From the NCBI RefSeq assembly GCF_030272615.1, contig NC_081408.1, positions 768,165,830-768,229,829 of the forward strand: a stretch of DNA of 64,000 nt, read 5' to 3'. The notes under the pieces were generated by a model. It made no database searches, was not told where the DNA came from, and saw only the letters and a program-made list of their open reading frames with translations. Within the stretch, counting starts at the first letter, position 1. Each line of letters starts with the position of its first letter. Below, in pieces: positions 37,681 to 48,551 of this stretch. Source of the stretch: Cryptomeria japonica (taxonomy: Eukaryota; Streptophyta; Pinopsida; Cupressales; Cupressaceae). The position numbers were made by a program, and so were the translations under genes.

Positions 37681-40325
37681 GTCACTAAAGTGAATTAGCA
37701 GTCAGTTTATAGGTATTTATAATTATACTATAGTTCTTGAGTCATATTATAATTTCAATTTGCAAAATTGCAATACTATAGTTGCCATTGATGATTTTTG
37801 ATATTGTATTCCTTGAATTTGTCAATTAGAATGGATACTTATTTCATATTTTTAATTGTGAATTTGAATTATTAGTAAATAATTTAATTATTAGTAAATT
37901 GGTATTTGGTTCCATATTATGTTGAACATGAAATGCAACAATTTGTGTCACAAGATCCATAAAATTATTCATATTGCATAACTGTTACTGCTAGAACCTT
38001 TCTACTGTTCTACATTAAATGCTTAACATGATTTTCATGGAGATTAGGGTTTTGTGTTTGTTTTTTGTCTTAGTTGGCTAGTAAACCAAAGTTTTCATGC
38101 GTTGAAAATTTGAGTTGTCCTCTCTTTATTTGTCCATGTCAACGCCAAGTGTGGTCAAACGGTTGGTCAGATATGTTTAATTTTTCATCTCTAACTCACA
38201 GATAAATTTCATGTTTAACAATTTAAGTGGCGAGTTAGTGAGTGTTGGTTTGGGTTTAAATCGCAAGGTCTCTAGTTTTTTTAGTGTTAGCATTTTATGT
38301 TAGCGAGCTGGAGATTGTTAATGAAATTGCTTTGGTCACGAGGTCTTGAATTGGTTTGATGCCATGCATTATAGCCGTGAGAGTTAGCGAGTAAGTACTA
38401 AGTCATTAATGGTTTGTGTGCCACTACTTGTGCCTGTTTATGATGGTAAATTAACATAAAACATCAATTTTTGTTGGTACTCATTGGGTTGCTGCGGTCA
38501 AGAGATAAAAAGTTTTGAGATTTTATGGTTATCGCTAGCTCATAGGTCCTTTATCATCAAGTCAGTTTAAGTCGCGAGCTTGCGAGTACTGGGAGATTTT
38601 AGTTGTCGCTACCTCGCAAGATGTTTTCCATTTGACCATTTTATGTTGCAAGGTTGCAACTGGGTGTGATTTTATGTTGTCACAAGGTCGCGAGGTGTTC
38701 GTGGTTAAGTCATTTTAATTTGCAATCATGCGATGTGGTTGGTATCGCAACTTAGTTGGTTTTGTCGCTTGCTCGCAAGTTTTGAAGTTGTTTAGCATTT
38801 TAAGTTGCGATCTGGCGACAGGTAAGTTTTGGTCTAATTTTGTGGTCATCGTATGCTCGTGGGTTTGTAAGTCTTAAGTCAAAAAGTGTTGCGAGCATGC
38901 AATGGCGGTTAAGTGCCTTGTTGTCGCGGGATCGCAAGGGTTTAAGTCAAGTTAATTTTCTAGTTGCGAGCTTGTGATGAAATAAGTTATTTTGTTAGAT
39001 TTGCAGTGGTTGCTAGCTCGCAGGTAAAGAAAGAATATTACAAATGTTGTTGTGAGGTTGCGACTGAAGGGCTTGATGAAGATACATGGTTGTCGCTTAC
39101 TCGCAAGCTTCTTTGAGGATTCCTAAAAGGGGCTACGAGCTTGCGATGAAGAGAATTTGGTAGCATTGTCGCTAACTCACCGGTTCCTTTCCAAATTGTT
39201 ATAACCGGTTGTGAGTGTGCGATTAAAGATGGGGATTGACACGCGGACTTGTTTGCCGGGTTCTATAAAAGTTTTGAATGGAAATCACCAATCAAATGCC
39301 ATAGTAGCTACTCCTAGTTCATGCAAGTGTGGCAATTAATATTAATGAGACTTGAGAGAAGTGACGGTGCCCAAATACCATAAATTGCATGATCGAGCTG
39401 AGATTTTCACATTTGTATAATTGCATTAATGCCATGCTAGCTAGTTCATGCAAGTGTGGCAAATGGAAATTAATGAGACTTGAGAGAAGTGATGACGCCC
39501 AAATACCATTTTATGTTACGAGGTTGCGACTAGGTGTGATTTTATGTTATTGCAAGGTCGTGAGGTGTTCGCGGTTAAATCATTTTAATTTGCGATCATG
39601 CAATGTGGTTGGTATCACAACTTAGTTGGTTTCGTCGCTTGCTCGCAGGTTTTGAAGTTGTTTAGCATTTTAAGTTGCGATCTGGCGATAGGTAAGTTTT
39701 GGTCTGATTTTGTGGTCATCGCATTCTCGTGGGTTTGTAACTCTTAAGTCAAAAAGTGTTGTGAGCATGCAACAACGGTTAAGTGTCTTGTTGTTGTGGG
39801 ATCGCAAGGGTTTAAGTCAAGTTAAGTTTCTAGTTGTGAGCTTGTGATGAAATAAGTTGTTTTGTTAGATTTGCAGTGGTCCCCAGCTCGCAGGTAAAGG
39901 GAGAATATTACAAATGTTGTTGCGAGATTGCGACTGAAGGGCTTGATGAAGATCAATGGCTGTCACTCACTTGTGAGATTCTTTGAGGATTCATAAAAGG
40001 GGTTGCGAGCTTACGATTAAGAGGATTTGGTAGCATTGTCGCTAACTCGCTAACACATGGACTTGTTTGCCGGGTTCTGTAAAAGTTTTGAATAGCAATC
40101 GCCAATCAAATAGAAGGGCATGAATTCAAATTTCGCTCGAGTACTTCAGCTTTGAAGTTTGAATTAATGCCACAGTAGCTAGTTCATGCAAGTGTGGCAA
40201 TTAATGAGACTTGAGACTTGAGAGAAGTGACGATGCCCAAATACCATAAATTGCATGATTGAGCCAAGATTTTGCATAATTGCATTAATGCATTCTATCT
40301 TCAAGGTAATCTAGTGAATTGAGCT
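37681..40325. repeat. hAT interior: array of GCGAGCT palindromes and an 870-bp tandem duplication
   Basis: From about 38220 to 40060, words such as GTTGCGAGCTTGCGATG, GTCGCTTGCTCGCAAG and GTTGCTAGCTCGCAGG recur roughly every 40-60 bases in both orientations. The segment starting CATTTTATGTTGCAAGGTTG at about 38638 is repeated from about 39508 with about 90 percent identity, period about 870. A shorter 160-bp direct repeat pairs 38240-38395 with 45900-46055. No protein frame is supported. Confidence 0.75.
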
Positions 40326-40412
40326 TTGCAACAATGTTGGAGAATTCGGAGTGTTGGGTGTCAAAATTTTTTAGAAAATTGGTTAAGAACAAGTTCTTCT
40401 CCTATAGCTAAA

Positions 40413-43400
40413 ATGAGCCAGGCGACGAGTGGAACTGGAGGTTCGAAGCCCAAGCCCAAGCCCAAGCCCACGACAAGTGGAGCAGGAGGACTTGGAGGTT
40501 CCAAGGCCAGTGCCACTAAGGAAAAGATGGTTAAGAAATAGAAAGAAGAATTTGTAGATTTGATGCTAGGGACTTCCGTTGCTTTGAATACAAATGATTT
40601 GGCATGGAGATATTTATGGAGCCAATGCAGAAACCCTACCACACTTAATATGACCGGTTCTTCTCTATTTCATTATTTCTAGAATAATAGGGTTAAGGGT
40701 GTCCCGATGTCAAACCCTTGGGATTTAAATATGGCAAAGTTAATTGTGCTAGATGTGCATGTTGATGTGGATTTCATCAAAGAGTTGGCTAAATGCTATT
40801 GCCCAGTATCTAGGGTAATCAGAAGAAAGAACCAGTCTACCCTAGTTTCAATTAACAGAGATAGCTTTGTTGAAGCTTTCCAGATTATTGGTGCTACATG
40901 TACAGATATAGATTTGGAGCGGATTGCAGAGGATTATGACAAATACAAAGGTGTTATCAAGAAGCATGCAATGCCCAGATACATGCCTAGGGTGAATAGC
41001 AAACCGGTTATAATACCAGAGAGCATCAAACCACCATTTGACATCACACCTTTCCACCATTATATGCATTGTACAATCTATGGACTATGCAGAGTGTTGG
41101 GCTTTAATGGAGATTCAACAGTGTCAGCTGAATTACTGACGATGGCTATGGACATTCAACACGTAGATGTTAACAAAGATTATGATTATGTGGGCTATGT
41201 GGTTGAACACATTCATAATGCTCTAATTGAAATTCAGAGTCGTGCACCCAGCCCTGCATTCAAGCATTATTCATTGCTGATGCATTTTATCTTGTTCTAT
41301 AATGTTGAGTTCTTGGATAAAGAATTGAAGCTTTTCAAAGAAGAATTGGCTGTTTTAATGCCAATACAAAGATGGACCTAGGTTTGGGACAGTAGTTCTC
41401 CCCATTCTTCTTTCCTTTTCTTTGAAAATTGGATTGTTTCACCAATTATTGAAATGCTAGGAATAAATAGGGAACGATTGTCAATTAATGTTAGGAGAGT
41501 TTTGAGACCTTACCAGTATGTTCCAAATTGGTCTATTTCACATAACTGGGGGGAATTTTATTTTTTTGATAACTTTACTATGATTAGAGTCTATGGGTGT
41601 CCTTAGCCTCCCCATATTTTACCAAAATTTATTCCAATTAGGATTGCTTTTATGGAGTTTATCTGGCAATTGACACTAGTTGAAAAAGAATATCTTGACA
41701 AACACAGGAAGGGTTTTCTTCTTCCTAGGCTTTGGGTTGCGTCTGATTTTACCATTGGTACAAGTAACTTTGATGAAGTAAACAATTTCCTTAAATAGTA
41801 TAGGTTGGTTAATGCAGTGTCTAGATTTTGTGATCCTGAACAATTTATTAAACGTGCATTGCCAAAAATGACACCTTGGACCACAATAAAGGACCATGAA
41901 CCATTGGATGATGAAGATGTGGTTAGAAATTTGCTGAGAAAAGATGAAGTACAAGAAAGGAGAAGAAAATGGAAAAATTTGATGAGAGTTGAAGCAAAAT
42001 TGAAGGTTGCTGACCCTAGTTTCTTAGGTTTTTTCCATGATAGCCCGTACCTGGAGAGGATTAACAAAATGTTGAGTTTATATGAAACTCTAATGGAACA
42101 AATGCCTCAAATTCCAGAAGTGGCTGCTCAACAGCATGAACCCCAAGATGGGCATTCTTCACATGGAAAGAGGCTAGTTAGTGTGTTTGCTGATGATGTA
42201 GAGAGTGGGGATGAAGTTCAATCTACCCGAGTGCCAGGTGAAAAGAAATAAAAAACCAATGAGGTTGGTACAATTGTGAGGAGAGACCCTGCTAGAGCAA
42301 TCGTTATAGAACCAGGACACTACTTTCATCAAATAAGGAGACATCTTAGAGAAGCAGGGCAAAATGAAGAATAGGGAGAAAAAAATGAAGCCCTTGCTCA
42401 AGGCTTTGATGAGTGTGTGATGTTGTCAAATGATTTCATGAAAGATGATGAATTTATTAAGTCAGTTGAATTTAAAAGTTTTTTGACAAGGTTGAAACAA
42501 AAACAATTAAGAGAAAATTTGATCATAGAGGAAGCAAATGAAGAAAAGAAAGAGGAGATCATCAAGGCACTACAGGAATATGATCCTGATAGGGAGCAAA
42601 TATCTGTGGAACAGGCAAGACATATGATTAAGAGTACTAGTATGATTATGATGCCTGACTAGGATATCCAGTCTATTTTTATTATTGATCAGATTAGGAA
42701 GCAAGAGGACCCAATGTTTAAAACTGAATTTGAAATTGGAGATGTAATAAGAGGATCATGATTTAATCCTAAGTCAAAGACACTTGCTGCTTGGTCTTTG
42801 GCCCCATCCACTCAAAATCCCCACCTTCTAAATATCTAAGTAGAAAATAAAGCTGACAGAATGATCTGGAACTTGCAGAACACAACTGACATGGAGATTG
42901 CCTCATTTTTGACTCAAGTTTCTTTCATGAATTTATCAAAAATAGAGGATTTGTCAAGAAGATACATAGAAACATATACCCAATTGATTGCATTGTCTAA
43001 AAAATATGAAGAGACACCGATGAAGAAGGGCGCTCTGGAGGAAGAGTTAGTGGAGTTGAAAGAAAAAATTGCAAATGAGCTCCCTCCAATACAGATTACA
43101 GAAGTAATAGAACAAGTACAAGAAATACTAGCTGATGTGACCAAAAAAATGGAGGAATACACAGGGAAAATTGAAAAGCTTGAAAAGGAACAAAATGTCA
43201 AGGCTATCTATGTTGTGTCAAGAATTCTGAAACATAGGATTAATGTATTGAAAGGAAAATTGATGGTAGTGCATGATTTGCACATTTCTTTGAAAGAGGC
43301 AAGTAAAACATCCTCTGAGGCTGTCGCTTTTCTTGGACCTTTGTTCAATGTTTGGTCAGGAAGAAGCAGATTAATGGATAAGCTAGATACTGCAATGATG

Positions 43401-43895
43401 TATAGTGACGAGTTCCCTCCCAAGATCAGTGACACTAAAGACATGGTGGAGGTAATGAATGCAACTTATGCATTTTTCACAGGGAAGGATGTGCTTATAA
43501 ATAAAAAATTGCAGACATTTGGGGAAGGATATACTAAATTGGTGCCTTAAATTTATGTTGGTAATGGAGATTTGAAATCAGTTTTTGATTGGACTAGCGA
43601 ATTTGATTTGATTCTGGAGCAAGAAGAAATAATTAAGCATATAAATGAATAGGTTGATGCTGATTTCCTTAACAGTATGCTTGATTCACTGTTCAAGGTT
43701 GAGGTTGACCATGCAAAGTTTATTGTTGAGTCTAGGGCAATTACAGATGCCAAATGGATAGATTTAGTTGCAAAGTTGGAAGAGGTAAAGGCATTCAGTT
43801 GGCCAACAGACAAAGGGGTGGACAGGTGGCAAGCCATGCTAAATCCAAAGAAGAAATCTTAGGTTGAGGTTGCTACCCAAGATTCCTCACGGTAA
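40413..43895 (+). pseudogene. Unrecognised 1,160-codon frame inside the hAT, broken only by nonsense codons
   Basis: One frame runs from ATG 40413 (MSQATSG) to TAA 43893-43895 without any frameshift. It is interrupted by 13 stops: TAG at 40539, 40680, 41379, 41604, 41796, 42372, 42660, 43650 and 43860, TAA at 42249, 42837 and 43548, and TGA at 42759. Each is one C-to-T step from CAG, CAA or CGA. The N-terminus has repeated Lys-Pro (KPKPKPK) and Gly/Ser; the next 400 residues look globular (LDVHVDVDFIKELAKCYCPV, ITPFHHYMHCTIYGLCRVLG); residues about 815-1045 are rich in Lys/Glu and look coiled-coil (ELVELKEKIANELP). No catalytic motif is seen. It may be a captured plant or retroelement protein. 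The function is unknown. Confidence 0.65.
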
Positions 43896-45785
43896 TCCTT
43901 AGCTTGTTGAATCCTCATCTTATAAAAGGATTCCAAGATTAATTTGAGAGGGATGGCCACTTTTTCTTTTTGATCGGTAGAGAGGGATGGTCAGTTGGCC
44001 ACTTTTATTGATGTTGAACTTGAAAACTCTTATATAGTTATAATAGCTCAATTGTTCAAGAATTTGATAAGTGCATAGTTGAATCACATTCTGAATTTAC
44101 TTTCTGATATGAATATAATATCAATATCATTTGTAGTTTGAGATCTTCACATAATTGTCTTTGTGTTGAATTTATGTTTTCACCATGAATTGAATGGTCA
44201 AGGGTTTTTCGGTTTACATATGAATCTGGGTTGTGTATATAATGACATTATTAATAATTTAATTCCTATTTATCTGAAAATGAATCTTATTGAAGTTTAT
44301 TATCAGGCTGTCTTTGAATTGTAAGCGACTCTATGCCCTAGGATAAGGCACTAGTCTGTTGTCTTGATGTTTTACTAATTATGTTGTATTCCTATCTATT
44401 GTGGTGTTTAATACTTTCATTCTTAATACTCTTATGATTTTATATGCTATGGATGTTTATGTAATATATATGGAGGTGTTCTATGACTATGTCTATAATC
44501 CGTCCACCAATTACAATGAGGTGAATCCTTAATATGATTCCACACTAACAAAAAATTTGCATTCCTGGGTATAATAGGATTAGGAAGCATTAAATGAAAA
44601 ATTACATACACCATAACAATGCAACAAATGAAAAAAAGTTAAATCTCATGATTCTAATCATTTGAAAGAGATAGAATTATACACAAAATAAATTTATATA
44701 TAACTCCTTCAAGAACCTGCACAAAGCTTGACACTCAATGATTTTCATTTGCTCTCTAAATGACTATACAGTATACAACTTGCTCCCTTCACCTAGAGTT
44801 TAGAATCACTACTGGAACCAGAAAAGGAACCCCAATGACTATACAACTTGCAAAACTGCTTGAGACATGCCATTATCACCCTAATGCCTTCAGATTGAAT
44901 GTGAGATATTACGTTTTGTCCAACAGATCATTTCAAGATAGAGGAGGAAGCCTTCATGCCTAGGAACAGAGATAGTGGAAAGAGGAGCTCAAGCCTTCAT
45001 GCCCACGATCAGGGAAAGTGGAAACAAGAGCTTTAGGGTAAATGTAATATGTTGGGGAGGGGTTGCAACTTCCATGTCATCACAAAGATGACTGGCTTCC
45101 ACTCCCCACCCAAACAAATCCTTCTCTCATTCCTTTGCGGGCTCCTTCTTCAAACCCCTTGCCATCCTATGGTAGAGTAGAAGTAGAGGATGTACCATGC
45201 TTGGCCTTTCTTGACAAGAAAAGGCTTTCTTTCACAACCCCTCTGACAATAAACAAACTCACATAGGAGAAAACAAAAAAACACCCATCTGGTATCATAG
45301 AGCACACAACAACTCCATGCACGATCCTGCTCAAACATCATCTTCCTTTTCAAGGAAAAAACCACTCTCAGAAAATGAAAAAGGTTTCTTTTCTCTTCTA
45401 CCAATTAAGTCACCACTCCATTGTATTTATAACATTTTCACACTTCATTTGGTGATGCTCATTCACGTGAAAAATCATCATTTTGGTGTTTTTCAACATG
45501 ATCGTAGACTCTAGAAGTCATGCTTATCAAATCCACTACATCTTGCTAAGGCTCATCTATTGTGAATGATTTTGTTCTGATTTTATTCCTCCTTGATTGG
45601 ACAAATTCTGCTTCAGAATCCCTGACAACAAGCAACCTGAGCTCTTATTTCTCAGAGAAATCTATGATCTCCCATCTCTAACTCAGAAGATATCAAATCC
45701 TTTTATGCCTCTAAAACTGTCGTCCTCGCTTATCTAATCAACCTCGACTCAAGAGAAACCTTCAAACTAGTCCCTCAGGAACGAG
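43896..45785. other. hAT interior without recognised gene
   Basis: AT-rich sequence follows the long frame. Short frames at 44760-44963, 45063-45266 and 45150-45404 have no signature. I see no intron borders that would join them to the long frame. Confidence 0.5.
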
Positions 45786-46826
45786 TCAACATCCAAGCCT
45801 AAAAAAATTTAGGTTGCGAGCTAGCGACCCGATAGTTTATGGTTATCGCCAGCTCACAAGGTAAAATGTTTGAAGACATGATCAAGTTGCTTGTTGGTGA
45901 CAAGTTGGTTTGGGTTTACATCGCGAGGTCTCTAGCTTTTTGGGTGTTAGCGTTTTATGTTACCGAGCTAGAGATTGTTAGTGAAATTGCTTTGGTCACA
46001 AGGTCTCAAGTTGGTCTGATGTCATACATTATAGCCATGAGAGTTAGCGAGTAACTCATTTCATATAGTTGTCTCTAGCTCTCATGTTTGTTTAATGTTA
46101 GCATTTTTAGGTCACGAGCTAGCGACTAGACAGTTTGTGGTTAGGTTTAATGGTTATCGCTAGCTCATGAAGTTAAATGTCTGAAGACCTGATCAAGCCA
46201 TGATCTTGCAAGTGAAGTGCTAGCAGTTACCACTATCTCCAAGTCGCTGCGGTGATGAGGACTTAACATTTGTGGTCGAGAATTGGCAAGTGGCAGTTCA
46301 GTTTCCCTCAGTCACTAGATCTTGAGGTTACAAAGGCTTAGCATTTTCAGCTTGCGAGTTGGAGATAGGGAGAGTCATAAGGGCTTGTTGCTAGGTCGCA
46401 AGATTTTCTAATGGGCAGTCTTCTAGGCAGAGAGTTGACGACTGTGTGCCACGTGTTTTAATGACTTAAAGTTAATATCTTGAAATCGCCAATATTTTTT
46501 TTTATGGTTTGAAAATAGCTTGAAATCGCTAATTTTTTTTTAATGGTTTGAAAATAGCTTGAAATCGCCAATGCAAATATTTTTCTGGTTTTAAAAATAT
46601 TACATTTCGCCCATGCAGATATTTTTTGGGTTTTAAAAACATTACAATTCACCAGGATTTTTCATAAACTTTGAGCGATCACGACTAATTTGCCAATGGA
46701 GATTATTATTTTTTCCGTAAACTGCAAAAATTTGCCAGTAAAATTAAAATTTTCTTCGGGAATTATACAACTTTCGCCAGGTTTTTACACCTTGTCCAAG
46801 GGAGAGGTTTCTTAAGGTTTTCCCTG
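45786..46826. repeat. Right side of the hAT: GCGAGCT palindromes and subterminal repeats
   Basis: The palindromic words reappear from about 45810 to 46440 (GTTGCGAGCTAGCGACC, GGTCACGAGCTAGCGACT). From 46480 to 46780 a different set takes over: GAAATCGCCAAT repeated, TTCGCCAGG and TTTGCCAGT, mirrored by TTCGCCAATTGGCAAATT near the left end. The second set is the likely hAT transposase-binding region. Confidence 0.7.
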
Positions 46827-46834
46827 CTAGGGGA

Positions 46835-48149
46835 GGAGTATGGGATACCACAGCTGCATCCTGAAATGCATATTATTTTTCTCAATTCAAATCAATGTAT
46901 AAATGAAAATTTATTTATGTAATTACAAATTTAAAGTGACTGATAAATAAAATGCTACGAATTCAAATCAACACACCTGTGTTTGTGGCTCATGGGAAAA
47001 CACCATGTCCATCAACTCATCTGTCAACGTGAAATCCTCAACCGTGTGGGCTTTACATCTACTCCCACAAATCATTCACAGATGAGATGAGGATCCATCT
47101 GCACTGACTGCATCATCTATCCCCAAGCATATCCCCAAGCAACTGACACACATATGTTGGATGGGCTCTTTGTCACCACCTAATGGCTCATCATCCAATA
47201 CAATAGGGTGTGCTAATGATGTCCCATGCTGGATGATGGCACCAGTCAATGCTATAGCTTCTTGAAGAGTCTGTAGCTCCATCGACTCTTTTAGCTCTAT
47301 TGGGACAACCTGATGCACCTTGGGTTTGGGTGCTAGGGGGCAGCAACTCTCCATGGGTAATCACCTACGGGCTCCAGGTCAATCTTGGATAGAGCCACCA
47401 CCTCTACCATGGAACTCTCTCATGTTAAAATAGTTTGGGCACACATTGAACACAAACTCACAATATACTTTTCTCAAAAAATATAATGGCCCTTCATAAT
47501 TATTACAAGGTGGATCATCAAAGACCATCCACCACCTCTGCCAAAAAAGATTCTTCATCTAGACATTGGTACACCAATGTATGGGAAACCTCTTTGCATT
47601 AAGAGGTAACGACTGACTAGTTTTGGGATCAATGAAAAGGGCACATGTTTGTTGCTGAGTAATATTTTTGTTTTTTACTCCATCTTATGATAGCCCATCG
47701 GCATAGAATTGATGACATCTATCCCTAAAGCTTCCCCATTTGGTAATTTGTGTGGAAACAACTATGGCACCACTAGCTAATGTTTCTAGGCTAGTGGTGA
47801 GGGATTGATGATGCTCAATTTTAGAAGTTTTCAATTTAATAATCAGTCTATTGATTTTAGACGTATTTTGTCCTAACTAATTAATTAATTGCTTCTGTGT
47901 TTCAGGTGTGCGGTCAAAAGGAGGAATTGGGGGTTGTTCTTGTGTGTTTTCAGAAGGTGCATTTGGTTGTTCTCGTGGGTTTTCAGGAGGTGCATTTGGT
48001 TGTTCTTGTTCTGGATTAGAAGAATCTGGTTTTTGAAACAAAAAATGAAAAAACCTAATCAAAATTAATGAAATTAAATTTAAAATATAAAAGAAATTAA
48101 ACAAACGGGAAAGAAAGACAAAAATAAACAAAAACTGACCTTGATCCAT
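46835..48149 (-). pseudogene. Accessory gene of copy B, 5' exons (split by hAT)
   Basis: Exon 1 (ATG at 48147-48149, donor at 48138-48139), exon 2 (about 46980-48025) and the first part of exon 3. Compared with copy A it has more stops in exon 2 (for example TTAATTAATTAG-like text near 47875 and stops near 47360), but the PNAPPEN repeats, the LAPKPKVHQ segment and part of the Cys patch are readable. Confidence 0.75.
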
Positions 48150-48279
48150 ATCTTGGAGGACAAATCTAGCACCCCGTTCATGGTTTAGGAGAGGAAATGG
48201 AAAAAAAATGAAGTAAAAAACGCTCTATTCACGGGTAAATGAGACCCAGTTTTTTTTTAAAAACTTTTTTTTACCAGGC

Positions 48280-48485
48280 ACCGCGTATGTGGTTATATTT
48301 GGATTATTAATGCGTATGCGCTCATTTTCCTATGAGCAGTGCGTACATGCTCATTTTCCTAGGCGTAGCACGTACACACTCATTTTCCTAAAAGCAACAC
48401 GCATGTGCTATCTTCTCTAGGCTCAGGAAGAACAAACCTAAGCATGTACACAGGAATTTCAAATTTTAAATCCACGTACACGCTG
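48280..48485. repeat. Right subterminal palindromes of copy B
   Basis: The array of copy A (24768-24985) is recognisable but nearly every CpG has become TG or CA (GCGTATGCGC, GCGTACATGC, GCACGTACACAC). Confidence 0.75.
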
Positions 48486-48512
48486 CTTGTTTTTCCATGT
48501 TTTTTTTGGGTG

Positions 48513-48551
48513 GTGTCCACTTTTCTGACCACCATCTTTGTGCACATACCC
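48513..48551 (-). repeat. Right terminal inverted repeat of copy B
   Basis: Inverted match of the left end and near-identical to the right end of copy A (CACCATCTTTGTGCAC). Confidence 0.88.

Larger units (their letters stand above)
34230..46826 (+). mobile_element. 12.6 kb hAT transposon inserted in copy B
   Basis: Ends TAGAGAGTT... and ...TTTTCCCTG fit the hAT terminal rule YARNG (right end inverted: CAGGGAAAA). The 8-bp flanks are TTAGGGGA (34222-34229) and CTAGGGGA (46827-46834), one C/T transition apart; copy A has CTGGGGGA at the uninterrupted site. Both subterminal regions repeat TTCGCCA and TTGGCAAATT words (34250-34560 and 46480-46780). Inside are a hAT transposase pseudogene (34892-37680), a GCGAGCT palindrome region, and a second long reading frame (40413-43895) not related to the transposase. 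The length is large for a hAT, which suggests captured sequence. Confidence 0.85.
27596..48551. mobile_element. Copy B: second TIR transposon, without transposase, split by a hAT
   Basis: The left end GGGTAAGTGCACAAAGATGG and the inverted right end GGGTATGTGCACAAAGATGG delimit the element. The flanks are CTTT (27592-27595) and CTCT (48552-48555), a 3-of-4 match. The internal order matches copy A: left palindromes, pyrimidine blocks, the 359-bp array, accessory gene on the minus strand, right palindromes. The transposase gene is missing: sequence equal to A 15040 joins directly to the 359-bp array at about 31580. A 12,597-bp hAT with its 8-bp duplication interrupts the accessory gene at 34230-46826. 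Without the hAT the element would be about 8.35 kb and non-autonomous. Confidence 0.85.

Noticed and set aside
40413-43895. Many in-frame TAG codons considered as a reassigned or readthrough code
   Set aside because: TAA and TGA also occur, the other genes here use normal stops, and C-to-T decay explains all of them.
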